Positions 1-11,842 of a stretch of 64,000 nt of DNA are shown here, in pieces. Under the pieces are notes generated by a model that was not told the origin of the DNA, did no database searches, and saw only the letters and a list, made by a program, of their open reading frames with translations. This DNA comes from Pohlia nutans (taxonomy: Eukaryota > Streptophyta > Bryopsida > Bryales > Mniaceae), in contig CM040102.1 in NCBI GenBank assembly GCA_022496805.1, positions 22,259,955 through 22,323,954 of the forward strand. Reading direction: 5' to 3'. The position numbers and the translations under genes were made by a program. Position 1 is the first letter of the stretch, and every line of letters begins with the position of its first letter.

Positions 1-266
1 CGCCGCATTATCCGGGTGACCACGAATCCTTATCCATTTCTGGACATGTAGGATTCCATGTCATTTTCTCATTCATTTTTAGTCTTGGTCACTTCCTCCT
101 TTTTTGGCTAGTGTATAGTGTACTTGGACCGGCCGGCTCTTATTTTCCAATCATAGTGCAGAATTTCCCTTGGCCACGGCCCTTGGTCACTAGTGTAAAG
201 ACCCCCTTAGTAACGAAGTATGTGGTCACAAGTGGATACTAATCATGTACTTTGTTATTGGGTTAA

Positions 267-635
267 TCCTTAAATGTCAAAGCAAGCCCCACGGGCTTGG
301 TATAAAGGAATAATTGGAGAAAAAAGTTTCATTTCTCAACCAAATCAAGCGAGACTTGTTGCGTTGGAAAACTACTGAAAAAGAGATCTAGATTCCAAAT
401 TTTCGCCTCATTTGAGAGATTGTGGAATTGTTGGTAAGCAATCAAAGTTATCAAATTGAACAAGTTTTGAGGTTGGGGCAGCTGAAGTTCAGCAGTGCCG
501 CAGTGCTACAGTGCTAGCCAGCAGTGCACTGCAGAGCCGTTTTTGCCATTTTTTATAAATTTAATTTATTTTTTCCCAAAAATAATTTAGATTCCTTCCG
601 GGCTGCCCCATTCAGGCACTCTTGACGTTTAAGGG
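267..635 (+). mobile_element. TTAA-type MITE, family B copy 1
   Basis: The element is flanked by TTAA at 263-266 and 636-639. Its left end is TCCTTAAATGTCAAAG and its right end CTTGACGTTTAAGGG, which are inverted repeats. The interior is homologous, in reverse orientation, to 7485-7865, including a stretch of GCAGTGC-type repeats near 495-535. There is no coding capacity. TTAA duplication with CCCT-type ends points to a piggyBac-like family. Confidence 0.8.
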
Positions 636-887
636 TTAATATTTGGTCATAAGCTGCTAGTTATGTTGTAACCAACAAAGCATGTCGGTGGTCATAAGTT
701 GAGTCCACGTACTGCTCCCCATAACCTCAAACCAAGCGTTGTGTTTGATAATTATCTCTCGAAGCAAGAATTTCTTTTAGGAGGTGGATTCTAATTTGCA
801 CTAATGTTCTGGAGAGGTAGATTGCACTCAAAACATGCATGTGGTGATTGTGATAGTTTAGAACTGTTTGAGGATTCAACAAGCTTT

Positions 888-1229
888 TACTGTATGTGGA
901 AGGCAGGGTCAGCAGAAAATAATTCCCCCAAAAAATGTCGAAAATTTAAATAAATTTATTGAAATCAACAAAAATGAAGTCAACAAAAAGCTGAAAAAAA
1001 AATCAAATAAACTCAAAACATAACACTCAAACGAAATTTGATGAAAACATAACATTCAACGCAAAATTTATAATAAAACGTTTAGGAGCCGGAAAATTTT
1101 AATGTTAGCTATTAATAGCCAATTTCTTAATAATTACTTTTGAAAGTGCCGACCTCTTAAATAGCCAGTATTTCAACTTCTATTAATTATTCAACATGAA
1201 AGTGCCGACCCTGCCTTCCACGTACGGTA
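888..1229. mobile_element. TIR MITE, family K copy 1
   Basis: Terminal inverted repeats of about 28 bp, left TACTGTATGTGGAAGGCAGG and right complement TACCGTACGTGGAAGGCAGG, bound an AT-rich 342-bp non-coding element. A second copy lies at 20677-21205. No target duplication could be recognised, so the superfamily is open. Confidence 0.7.
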
Positions 1230-1632
1230 GTGTCGGTTTGGGACTCATCAAACTTCTTCGACTCATTAGAGTTATCCATAAAGTCCCTTAAAAGTGGGTG
1301 AGTGGACCATAGTTCGAGTGAATAGCGACAATAATCCTAAAAAAGAACGTGTGTCGGGCACTAAAAAAGAACTGTGGATAAAAACTTTGAAAGCACCAAA
1401 ATTGGTGCTAAAAACTTCTCACCCAAGTTTCTATTATTCACCTTCACACATGAAGAAGGTGATTGCTAGCCCCTTTTCTGACAATAGATTCTTGCAATAT
1501 ATACCTAGACTGTCCCTATTCACCCATTCTTTTGATTTCTTAGAATTTCTCTCAATAGTTTTCATTTCTCCAAAATTTAGTCAAACTAGGGCCCACTCAA
1601 CCCTTTAATTAGTTTACAAATAATTCTATTAA

Positions 1633-2773
1633 CCCCTAAACATCACGCCTAATTTCTGAATGACTAGTAGATTCAAATTCACCCTACGTTCTCATCAATT
1701 TGTGGATGAAAGTCATCATATCCTTTGGAGATACTTCACCAAGTTGTTGTCCTATCTAATGGTTGGATTTAGAGATACTTGAGAACATACTTTTTTTAAA
1801 TTACAAATGTAGAAGTATGTAAAGTTGTTGACCAAACCAAAATTGCATTGGCTGTAGTTCAAAGAAGATCTTGCAAAAATGAGATAAATTTAAGGAACAA
1901 TTTTTTTTCAAAGAATTATCACATTTAACCCCTAAATGTCCTTACCCTCTCCAAATTTGGCAATTTTGCAAAGATGCATCATAAAATGCAACTTCAAGGG
2001 ATATTTGCACTTGATGTATGAATAAAAGATGTACATTATAAATTTTAGATTCTATCTATACGATTAAATCTGCAATTGCTATCACCAATATTTTTGTATA
2101 TAATTTGAAACATAAAATTCAAAATTGTTTTATAATTTTATTACGAATAAGGTATTAACAATTTGTACATGAAATTTGTTGTGATTGGTTGAAACATAAT
2201 ACTTTAAACGTAGTGATTTCTGGAGATTTTTTGGTTGCTTAATTTTAGAAGTTGACTTTTTGAGAGCACTTTTAAACTGAAATCTTTGAAATTTTGGGTG
2301 AATTACTACAACATAAAATGAGGCATGAAAATTTCACAAATCATCTCTTTTGTAATTGGATCACATATGCATGAAGTTAACTTCCATAAAATATATTGGA
2401 AAAATTCCATGCTGCAAAAAGTCAATGACGAATGAGAAAATCGAGTTTGATTCTGTACATCGTCCACATTCTAAACGATTGGACGTTTAGGGGTTAAGAG
2501 CATCTCATTTCAAATTCATTTCAACAAATTTTACTCAAAAATATTAAAAGTTTGTCTGTTATCAAATCTAAAATGAATTTTTAATTTTAACTTTCAAATT
2601 TTATAATGAAATATTGGTACAATATTGGTGAATTGAACCGTACAAATGGAATCTAAAATTCAAAAATCTGAAATTCTCATTTGCATACAGATTTCAAAAT
2701 ATTCTTCTAAATAGTACTTTTGACAAATTTTCTCAAATTGTTAATTCCAGCGACACCTTGGTATGTTTAGGGG
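1633..2773. mobile_element. TTAA-type MITE, family D, host of a nested family A copy
   Basis: The ends are CCCCTAAACATCACGCC after TTAA at 1629-1632 and TATGTTTAGGGG before TTAA at 2774-2777. A complete family A element (1929-2493) sits inside. Removing it leaves an element of about 575 bp. The pairing of these two outer ends is inferred from position and terminal similarity. Confidence 0.6.
1929..2493 (+). mobile_element. TTAA-type MITE, family A copy 1 (nested)
   Basis: A 565-bp element bounded by TTAA at 1925-1928 and 2494-2497, with ends CCCCTAAATGTCCTTACCC and GGACGTTTAGGGG. The interior shares several hundred bases with copies at 3006, 4497, 8051, 13640, 14293, 56392 and 59997. It is non-coding. 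Confidence 0.85.
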
Positions 2774-3005
2774 TTAATTTTAAGCTCTTTCATAAAGATT
2801 GCTTGTGTAATATATATCCTCTGAGCCATGGATGTTGGTTACATGCGTATAGGTGATTTGATGCAATTTGTTTAAAGAAGTTTGACTGTATTAGATTGGT
2901 TGATGAAAGGGAATATCAATGCACTTGAATATGTGTTGCTTGGATATTTCATATAAAAGTTATTTTAGGTGGTGTACATCTTCATGTTGAATATGCATTT
3001 ATTAA

Positions 3006-3554
3006 CCCCTAATTGTCCAACTATTCATTTTTACAGATTTCATCCACGTTTTCTCATCCATCATGCACTTGTTGCAATGAAAAAGAATACTACAAAATTC
3101 TATGGCAAGAGAGCTTCATGCATGTGTGATTTGATTAGAAAGGGGATGATTTGTGAAATAATTATGCCTCATTTCATGTTGCAGTGATTCACAAAAAATT
3201 TCAAATATTTTAGTCTAAATGTGCTCTAAACTCATAAAATTAAGCAACCAAAATATCTCCAAAAATCACTACACTTAGAGTATTACATTTCAACCCATCA
3301 CAACAAATCTCATCCACAGATTGTCAACATCTTATTTGTAATTGAATTACAAAATATTTTTGAATTTCAAGTTTCAAATTTTATACAAAAATAATGGTGA
3401 TAGCAATTGCAAATCTAACAATATAGATAGAATCTAAAATTTATAATGTACAACTTTTATTGATACATCAAGTTCAAAATATCCGTCATAGTTGCATTTA
3501 TAATGCATCTTTGCAAAACTGCCAAATTTGGAGAGGAGTGAGGATGTTTAGGGG
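3006..3554 (-). mobile_element. TTAA-type MITE, family A copy 2
   Basis: Reverse-oriented copy with TTAA at 3002-3005 and 3555-3558. The ends are CCCCTAATTGTCC and GGATGTTTAGGGG. A 72-aa open frame inside is part of the repeat and is not a gene. Confidence 0.85.
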
Positions 3555-3648
3555 TTAAAGTTACATGTTAGTGCTTAGCAAAAAAGAAGAAAATTGGATC
3601 AAATCTAAAGATGAAACCTTTAACCAATTCAACGTGTAATCAATTCAA

Positions 3649-3876
3649 CCCTTGAAAACCATTCACTAAAAATAGATTTGAGATTTAATTTTTTTTGTAC
3701 ATATTGATTAAAAATTTGCAAAAATATTTTGATCTGCACAAAATATCATTAATAGGACTTCGAATTTATTGCACAAAGTTTGGAATGAAAACATAGGCAT
3801 GGATGAGAACAAGGCTTGTATTGATCTCCATTTAGTGTTTTGAATCAAGACACTATAACCGTACAGCGTTCAAGGG
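3649..3876. mobile_element. Possible short TTAA-type MITE
   Basis: Left end CCCTTGAAAACC and right end GCGTTCAAGGG form a short imperfect inverted repeat. TTAA follows the right end at 3877-3880; the left flank is TTCAA. Size is about 228 bp. No clear second copy was found. Confidence 0.4.
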
Positions 3877-4496
3877 TTAATGCTGCTAGTAAGCTCTCAA
3901 AGAATAGAGTTACTTGTAAAGTTGAGAAAAAAAAATTCGCAAAGGGATGACAAGGCAAACCTAGTTTTTTAGCTTAAAAAATGGTGAAAACAGGTTTTGG
4001 CTCCTTTTTCTTGAGCACTCCCAACACTTTGTGTTGTTAAAGAGGTTCGAGTTTTACACCTTCCCAATGCTAAAGAAGCTCCTCCATAGTACACTTGAAT
4101 TTCCACGACAGAATCTCTACGTGTCCCGAGTGCCCCACTAGCCCCCAAGGCAAACTGTTTAGTTGTTGGTGAGAGACCAACTCAACAAATTCTATCTGAA
4201 GCTCTAAAATTCAAGGTAGCAGATAGGTACCTACCCTATAATTACTTTACGTATAAATCAAATGAGCGAAAAGTGTATAACAAAAACAAAAATATAAAAT
4301 ATGCATGCCACTAGACAAAAAGCTTAGCCATGGGTTTGAGAAGTCGCCCATGGAAGTAAGCAAGAGGAGGAGAAAAGTGGTATTATCGAATTTTGTTTCA
4401 TACCTGACCATGAAGTGTACTTCAAGATGAACAAATTTAATTGGTTGGGTTGAATGGAGGTGAAACATGAACAAATTTGATTGGTTAGGGAGAAGT

Positions 4497-4892
4497 CGCC
4501 TCATTTTATGTAGTGTTTCACTAAATATTTCGAAGGTTTTAGTCTAAAAGTGCTCTTGAAAATAAAAACTCATAAAATCAAGCAACAAAAAAATCTCCAA
4601 AAATCATCACACTTAGAGTACTACATTTAACCCATCGCAACAAATTTCATCCACAAATTGTCAATATCTTATTTGTAATCACATTACAAAACAATTTTGA
4701 ATTTTATATTCTAGAATTTATATAATTTTTTTAGTGAAAGCAATCGCATATCTAACCATATGGATAGAATCTAAAATTCAGAGTGTACAACTTTTATTCC
4801 TAAATCAAGTTCAAAATATTTGTCTTAGTTGCATTTTATAATTCATCTTTTCAAAACTGCCCAAACTAGACAGGGGTGAGGACGTTTAGGGG
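4497..4892 (-). mobile_element. TTAA-type MITE, family A copy 3, truncated
   Basis: The right end GGACGTTTAGGGG with TTAA at 4893-4896 is intact. Homology to other family A copies begins near 4497, so about 160 bp of one end is missing. Confidence 0.7.
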
Positions 4893-5357
4893 TTAAAGTC
4901 TCACTTTTTGAACTAAGAATGAAATTTGACATAAGCCGATTGTGTTGTTTTTCAAAAAATCACAATATCTTATTTTGAAAATAGATACCGTAGAAATGAT
5001 AGTCAATTAGCACAAGAACAAAAAGAAATTTTGATGGATGAAAAATTGCAGAGAATGTTGTATTGAGAAAGGTTGCAATTCGTCTCGGGGAAGTTACTGT
5101 CAAAAATTTAAAAACCATGAGAAAACAAATATAGGGTGTCTTTTATTCATTTGAGATAAAGATTATAAATTGTTAAAAGTAAAAGAGGGCGTTTTAAAAC
5201 TAAATTGAGAATATTTTATGAATATTCCTAAAATATACCACAGATACACCCTAAAATATTATAAATAGTATAATATTTCACTTGTTTCATAATCCCATTA
5301 AATAGCCTTTGTTCACTCATGTATACTATGACTTCCCCGAGCAATCTGTTCATCGTC

Positions 5358-5783
5358 CATTAAGGAAGACGACCTGTTTCCGATCAGGCCCCCAATCACG
5401 CAGTATAGGGCGACCTATTTCCGTGAATAGGCTTGCATTATTTTCGAATTCATTTGTAAACGGTGACGGAAACATGTTTCTTCTTAATATGGAATGGTTG
5501 GTGCCAAGAATGGAAACTTGTTGCCGAGTTAGTATGATATCATGTGTTCTCGAAATCTAGTTTTATAGTTCTTGGAAATAGGTCAGTCTATATTGCGAGA
5601 ACGGGTTGGAGAGAATCTTCACTTTGAAAATTTGTAGTAAATTCAATATTGCCCCAAAATTTGTTTAAAAATATGTGACCTTCAAATCTATTTCCCTACA
5701 CTGCAAAATTATTTGCCTATTCGTTACTCCACTGGAAGTATGCTGAATTGCTTAAGGTGATCGGAAACATGTCGTCTACCTTA
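5358..5783. repeat. Inverted-repeat element of about 430 bp
   Basis: TAAGGAAGACGACCTGTTTC at the left is repeated inverted at the right (complement TAAGGTAGACGACATGTTTC), and the similarity extends outward through CGTCCAT. The open frame over the left arm (5309-5560) looks fortuitous. No target duplication is evident. Confidence 0.55.
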
Positions 5784-5976
5784 TATGGACGCAGATACGT
5801 TAAATGGTTAAGATAACGTCTAATTACTTGGATCTCCACCTTCTGCAGCAGTAATGTATCTTCCTATTCGTGAACTGGTGGCCACCCTCCTACACACTTC
5901 ACCTCACCCAAAAGCTGTATCTACATAAATCACAGTAGGGGGTATAATAAATCCAAGAAATTAAACGTGATTTTAA

Positions 5977-6210
5977 CCCTTAAACAACATATGCTTTCTT
6001 CATACCACACCCAACATCTCTTTTAAATTCCATTTTAAGCATGATTATGTTTTCAATTTACTTTGGCTTTATTCTAAAGAAGTATAGATCTCTCTAAGGT
6101 GCACAGTTTGGCATTTTAAAAACCCAATTTGGTGCAATGGAGTAGAAGTTATGAATAAGATTCTCCCAAAAAATGACCAAGCCCGTGGGGATGGCATTGT
6201 TGTTCAAGGG
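5977..6210. mobile_element. TTAA-type MITE, family C
   Basis: TTAA at 5973-5976 and 6211-6214 flank a 234-bp element with ends CCCTTAAACAACAT and ATTGTTGTTCAAGGG. It is non-coding. Confidence 0.65.
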
Positions 6211-6735
6211 TTAAAATGAAAATAAAATGATTCAAGTGACATATTTTGTACAAATTCTCTAAGTTGAAAGTATTTCAAACTCCTTAGTGGTTACATATTT
6301 TAAATATTTTAAATAGCATAGTATGTCTTAAACATTGGTCCATAACTTGTTGAGAGGTTTTTTTGTTGAAAGATTATAATATCATAAAGAAACATTATAA
6401 ATAGTAAAATAAAATCTATAATTATGAGAATATTTTAAAACATAATACATGTGAAGAGGTATTTGCCTCTTTCAGTCAAGAAATTGACATTCAAATGGCT
6501 TTTCAAAGACTCTAGACCCACATTCTTAGTTTCTTATAATGAATTTTTATTTTTGGTTTCACTTGAGATCTTTTTTTATATGCAACTTGGTATGAACGGT
6601 GTCACTATGACACTATGTTAAACGTCTTTGGCATACAACCAACAACTTCCTATGAATGTAAGGCATTAGGCCTTTAAAGTCATGTGTCTTTGACCAATTT
6701 GAAATGACATTTAATGATGACCTAACTAATAGGAT

Positions 6736-7012
6736 GATGTAAAGACATAATCAAAACTCTCCGCTCATCACGGTCACATTACTATTATGCGCCGCCTCTC
6801 TGCTAGCGCAATGTAAATACATTATTACAACCCTCCGCTTACCACCGTCACATTACTGTTATGCGCCGCCTCTAATGACACAATGTAAATACATTATTCC
6901 AACCTTCCGCTCACCACACTCACATTATTGTTATTTGCTGCCTCTACTGGCGGGATGTAAAGACATCATCATATCCTTCCGCACATCACGCTCACAATAC
7001 AATAGTACTCCA
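6736..7012. repeat. Tandem repeat, about 73-bp unit, four copies
   Basis: Units start near 6736, 6810, 6882 and 6954, each with a TGTAAATACATTATT-like segment followed by CTCCGCTCACCAC and GCGCCGCCTCT. The fourth unit is the most diverged. Confidence 0.75.
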
Positions 7013-7484
7013 GGGAATGCGTCTTTCATGAAAACCTAAAATCATGTGCGTTAAAAAAAACCCCTATGTACTAGTTTTATTTTGATGAAATTAAATAATT
7101 TACATACAATTATTTATAATAATAAAAAGTGAAAATATGTATACACGAAAAATTCTCCTCGTATGGTGTCTCTCGTATGTAGTTGCACACGTCAAAAAAT
7201 TTCATTAGCAAATGATAGTTTAGAATCTTGCAACCAAATTTGGACATGTTGTAGTACATATAGGATAATGTGTGTACACTTAGTTTTAATTTATTCCAAT
7301 CATATTAAGACCTATTGTTATTAATCAAAATGTTGATGCAAAAAAGAACTTTTTATATGTGTGCATGGTTTCAGAAATACTTTGATGGGAAGAATGTTCA
7401 TCGCTTTTAAATCATATGCTAAAAAAGTTCATAAATTTTGGAACTTTATCGAGGTAGATCTCACTACGTGAAATTTAGGATTAA

Positions 7485-7865
7485 CCCTTAAACGTCAAGA
7501 GGACCTGGGCGGGGCAGTCCAAAAGGCATCTATATTTTCGGAGGAAGACAAAAAAAAAAAAAAAAAACCCAAAGAAAAAAGAAAATCAGCCTTGTTGGTT
7601 ATTGCTGGCTAGCATTGTAACACTGCGGCACTTTTCGAAAAACAACCTCGGCTGCTCCAACCTCAACTCTTGCTCATTTTGATAATATTGATTGTTCGCC
7701 AATGTTTCCACAATCTCCCAAATAAGGCGCAAATTTGGAATCTAGATCGTTTTTTTCAGCAATTTTCTAACGCACCAATCTTTGCTTGATTTGGTTGAGA
7801 AAATCCATTTTTTTCTTCATTATTCTTATAAATAAGCCCATCGGGCTTTCCTTGACGTTTAAGGG
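7485..7865 (-). mobile_element. TTAA-type MITE, family B copy 2
   Basis: A 381-bp element with perfect ends CCCTTAAACGTCAAG and CTTGACGTTTAAGGG, flanked by TTAA at 7481-7484 and 7866-7869. It is the reverse complement of copy 1 (267-635) over its length and includes an A-rich run near 7551-7567. Confidence 0.85.
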
Positions 7866-8050
7866 TTAACAACCATGTGTGATCAAATCACACTCATCTT
7901 TTTTCATACAATCACACTTTGAAATAAATTTTCTTTTTGTGTATCCATGGCTATGTCCACCAACTATTATCTTTAACGATATCACCTTCCATATGTTTTA
8001 AAAACCTTAAGCACTACCACACATATATAAATTGTGTTTTGTATTCTTAA

Positions 8051-8618
8051 CCCCTAAACGTTCTCACCCTCTTCAGATTTGGCAGTTTTCCAAAGATGCA
8101 TTATAAAATGCAATTAAGAAAGATTATTTCAAGTTCATGAATGAATAAAAGTTGTACATTATGCATTTTAGATTCTATCCATAAGGTTAGATTTGCGATT
8201 GCTATCATCAACATTTGTGTATTAAATTTTAAACTTAAAATTTAACACTCTTCTGTAATATGATTACAAATAAGATATTGACAATCTAACAATGAAATTT
8301 GTTGTGATGGGTTGAAATGTAATTCTCTAAGTGTAGTGATTTTTGAAGATTTTTTGGTTGCTTAATTTTAGTAGTTGACTTTTTCAAGAGCACTTTTAGA
8401 CTAAATTCTTCGAAATTTTGGGTGGAACACTACAACATGAAACAAGACATAAAAATTTCACAAATCATCTCTTTTCTAATCGGATCACACATGCATGGAG
8501 CTAACTTCCCATAAAAGTTTCAATAAAAAATCCAGACTGCAAAAAGTGCATGATGGATGAAAATACGGACTTCAAATTTGTACATCATGCAAAATATGCA
8601 TGGTTGGGCGGTTAGGAG
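8051..8618 (+). mobile_element. TTAA-type MITE, family A copy 4
   Basis: A 568-bp copy with left end CCCCTAAACGTTCTCACCC after TTAA at 8047-8050 and right end GGGCGGTTAGGAG before TTAA at 8619-8622. The right terminus has drifted from the consensus. Confidence 0.85.
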
Positions 8619-8639
8619 TTAAAGGGCCTTCTATATGTA

Positions 8640-8766
8640 CGTAATCACAAATTATAATATAGCATATGTATACGTTGTACGAGAATGATCAAATTAATAT
8701 CCATTTTTTGCACTCACATATACTTTCACTTGTATAGTATAGTGCATCCTACGGGAATCAAGTGTT
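8640..8766. mobile_element. Partial Mutator-like MITE, family F
   Basis: Similar to the right half of 10179-10679, including CAAATTAATATCC, the uninterrupted form of the site that carries an insertion at 10391. Only the right-hand part is recognisable. Confidence 0.5.
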
Positions 8767-8913
8767 AGAGTTTGCTAGCCACGTAAACACATTCTCCTCC
8801 AAATTTTCAAAATTGTAGGTCAATACATGTCATGTAATTCAATCCCACACAAAGATGCCCGCATCAAAACATTTAAAGTTCTCAACTTCAAGTGGTTGTT
8901 CAAAGCACTCTTG

Positions 8914-8950
8914 ATTATTATTATTATTATTGTTATTATTATTATTATTG
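8914..8950. repeat. ATT trinucleotide repeat
   Basis: About a dozen ATT units with one GTT interruption form a simple microsatellite. Confidence 0.9.
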
Positions 8951-9136
8951 ATTAATTAAATAATTTCATTATCGTGAATATGACAAGTAGACATCTTTTT
9001 CACATGTCATTTGATGAGCATTTTTTGGAACCATTTTTTATTTGACTGGCCAACATATTACGAGTCTCTTTTTTTAGATGGGTTACAAAACATATTGTCA
9101 CAAACGTGATGTGTGACAAGCATTGACAAGTACAAA

Positions 9137-9738
9137 GCAAGGTAGATTGAAGACAAGCCTCCTTCTATATATCAGTAAAGGGTCCTGGAAAGTTGGAAAA
9201 CTACCGATGTCATATTGAAATGAATAAACTCAAGATTTTGGTTTCAATTCCTATAGACACTGATGATTCTCGAGACTTGGGTTCTTGTCTTCTAGCGGCT
9301 TTCAACGGCTCAATCCACACATAGAAGCTTGTTCTGAGATGTCTGCAAAGCAAAGTAGATTGAGGGCTTCCTTCCATATATCGGTAAGGGGTGTTGGAAA
9401 GTTGGAAAACTACGGATGCCATATTGAAATGAATAAATCCAAGAGTTCAGTTTCAATCCTTGCAGACACCGATGATTTTTGAGACTTGAATTCTTGTCTT
9501 CTAGTGGCTTTTACCAGCCCAATCCTCACACGGAAACCTGCCCTCATATGTGTGCAAAGCAAGGTAGATTGAGGGCCTCCTTCCATATATTGGTAAAGGG
9601 TTCTGGAAAGATGGAAAGCTATGGATGCTATACTGGAATGAATAAACAAAAGAGTTTGATTTCAATTCTTGCAGACTCCGATGATTATCGAGACTTGAAT
9701 TCTTGACTTCAAACAACTTTCACCAGGCCAATCCTCAC
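9137..9738. repeat. Tandem repeat, about 210-bp unit, nearly three copies
   Basis: Units begin with GCAAGGTAGATTGA near 9137, 9350 and 9559 (spacing 213 and 209). Each continues through TATCGGTAAGGG and GATGATT-CGAGACTT. The third is interrupted by the CACTA-like pair at 9738-10122 and resumes near 10123. A related single unit lies at 22399-22512, upstream of the third gene copy. Overlapping opposite-strand open frames here are repeat artefacts. Confidence 0.8.
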
Positions 9739-10122
9739 ACTAGTAGGAAATGTGTTGTTTTTCACTTACTATAAATGAAAAAAGGAATGAAACCGCGCCA
9801 AGCACATGGGGTTGTGTTAGTGTTGGTGAGTGGTTTTGGTCACAAGAAAAAAATATAAGTACAATATTTAGTCACTATTCACTGCTCCCACAAAGTGAGG
9901 AATGAAAACTACAAATCTGCTACTATCACTAGTAGCAGATTTGTCGTTTTTCATTCCCCACTTTGTGGTAACAGTGAAACAATGGCGGAATATTGTGATT
10001 ATATTTCTGTCTTCTTGTGACCAAAAGCACTCACCAGTATGGACACAACGCATGTGCTAGGCATAGTTTTATTCCTTTTTCATTTATAGTAAGTGAAAAA
10101 AACGACGCATTCCCTACTAGTG
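9738..10122. mobile_element. CACTA-like MITE pair in inverted arrangement
   Basis: Two ~190-bp copies of one MITE face each other, meeting near 9926. Outer ends are CACTAGTAGGAAATGTG and CCCTACTAGTG, with the motif TCATTTATAGTAAGTG near one end of each copy. The whole forms a 385-bp inverted repeat inserted in the third ~210-bp repeat unit. Single copies are at 18682, 20211 and 20481. Confidence 0.75.
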
Positions 10123-10178
10123 TATTGACATGGAAACCTGCCCCTAAGATGTGATGATTATAAGTCAAGAGAAATTTC

Positions 10179-10679
10179 TCGGGGGGTGCACTCTATACTA
10201 TATTTGAGAATCACGTGCGTTCATGACCCCTCTAAAAACCCTCTCGTATACGAGGGATTATATATCTAAATTTTTTGTATACAAATCTATTCCATGCTAA
10301 ATATATATATTTAATGTATGTATACGTCAATATTTTCTTCTCTAAATATGTCTATTATATGTATACGTAATACGAAAATATTCAAATTAACCCCTAAACG
10401 TCTGAACGTGCCTTTACAGCCAGTAGAATACGTTGTATTTTGATTGTATTTGGAATGAATCCACACCTCTAATGGATATGAGGTCAATTTAAGAGAAGTT
10501 GAAATACATATCAATGCAGTTCTAACGAGCTACTAAGATCCCAATTTAGAGTTTCTTGTTGGTAGAAAATCCCAATTATACAACAACGTATATACTATCC
10601 CCATGGGACGTTTAGGGGTTAATATCCCTCATGTGCACTCACGTATACTCGTACATGTTTAGTACAGTGCAACCCCCGA
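10179..10679. mobile_element. Mutator-like MITE, family F copy 1
   Basis: Ends TCGGGGGGTGCACT and GTGCAACCCCCGA are inverted repeats. A perfect 10-bp duplication GAGAAATTTC flanks it (10169-10178 and 10680-10689); the Mutator superfamily typically makes 8-11 bp duplications. A TTAA-type MITE (10391-10618) is nested inside. Other copies are at 20692-21003 and 35376-35646, with partial ones at 8640 and 21455. Confidence 0.8.
10391..10618. mobile_element. TTAA-type MITE, family E, nested in family F
   Basis: A 228-bp element with ends CCCCTAAACGTCTG and GGGACGTTTAGGGG, flanked by TTAA at 10387-10390 and 10619-10622. Other family F copies have the uninterrupted sequence CAAATTAATAT at this place (8640 and 21455 copies), giving a paralogous empty site with one TTAA. 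This is direct evidence for TTAA target duplication. Confidence 0.9.
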
Positions 10680-10839
10680 GAGAAATTTCAAGTCCTGAAT
10701 CCCAAGAGGCAAGAGCGAGGTATGTTACTTACCTTGAATTCAATGGCGTTGTCATCACAACTCACGGGTCCATCCGTCGGTTTTGACCAGCGAGCAGCTT
10801 GTCGTCACGGGGCCACCCCCGAGGCCACGTACCCGTAGA

Positions 10840-11842
10840 CCTGTGCTCAAGTCTTTAAATTCCTTTGCGATCGCCTGTCAGTGCATTGTTTGTACGATTC
10901 CTCTTCTCCCTCATATTTCTACATTGCTTGCTTTTGGTCTGGAAGGAAGGAAGCAATTCGATCGGCAGTCATCTCTCTCGATCGGGTGCGCGATTGTAAG
11001 CAATCCGCAGTGTAACGGAAGGTGAGCTCCCTCATCAGTACGCGTAATTAGGTTTGCTCGATCACGCAAGAGCTCACCGATTTATGCAACCTTGAAATTC
11101 ATTCTTATCTGCGTCTCTGTATCTTTCGAAAACCAAGCCATACGAATTGCACCGATCTTTGGAGTTCCGATGAGCTTGCTACGATTAGAAAAAGACTCGT
11201 GTAGCAGTGATGATAATTAGAACAAAGTCAAATTTATGTATGTCGTCGGCCGGTGTGTGCTTTTTATGCTTTTTCGATGGTGTTTGCAGCGAGAGAATTC
11301 TTTATAATTTATACTTGTGTGCTTTTTCGCGGTACTAATTAACGTGTTGTTATTTTAATACAAAACGACGCAGGTTTACTTTGTTTCGGTCGATCGACAT
11401 GGTCGCGGGAGCATTGCCGTCGACGTTGGCGCTCAAAGGGACGGGGAGAATTCAACAGCAAGAGTTACGTGGCGTTCGCAGAATGACGACGGCGGATACT
11501 ACTCCAAGAATGATCCGGATGATTCGCTGCACGAAGGCGGCGGATGAGGATGCAGTTGTGAAAGCTCGTGAAGGCGACGACACCCTGGCACAGAGAGGAC
11601 GTCACGCTGCTGGGACGGCGGCGGCTATGGCTACGGCACTCGAAGGCATGAATGCTGCAGGTTGCTGCGCTGCGACGCAGTACTGCGTGTACTGCGATGT
11701 ACTGCCGAAATCCCGCAACTGTCGTCTGTCGTCACCGTCGCCGTCGTGGCGACCCGCGCGGGAAGGGGCGTCGTCGTCGTCGTCCCTCGAGTCCAAGAAG
11801 CCGCTGCGCTTGTCCTCAACGTCCTGGGATCTCTTGGACTGA
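10840..11842 (+). CDS. Unknown two-exon gene, copy 1 of a three-member segment
   Basis: I do not recognise this gene. A GC-richer stretch suggests exon 1 ending at 11021 (CGGAAG|GTGAGC), an intron to 11373 (ACGACGCAG|G) and exon 2 from 11374. In exon 2 an open frame runs from about 11381 to the stop at 11842 (up to 153 aa), rich in Ala, Arg and Ser with a Cys cluster (GCCAATQYCVYCDVLP). The same frame is conserved in copy 3 (DTTPRMIRMIRC versus GTTPRLVWMIRC, then DEDA). In copy 2 it is broken by a stop after DEDA. A second frame (DDGGYYSKNDPDDS) also looks protein-like but meets stops in all copies. Opposite-strand frames are shadows. The segment is flanked upstream by the ~210-bp repeat and downstream by tandem arrays, as in copy 3. 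It could be a true small-gene family or a duplicated non-coding transcript. Confidence 0.35.

Noticed and set aside
6736..7012. CRISPR-like array
   Set aside because: Adjacent 73-bp degenerate units without spacer/repeat alternation, in plant DNA.
9210..9716. Multiple 65-79 aa frames on both strands
   Set aside because: They repeat with the ~210-bp tandem unit and are not conserved as proteins.
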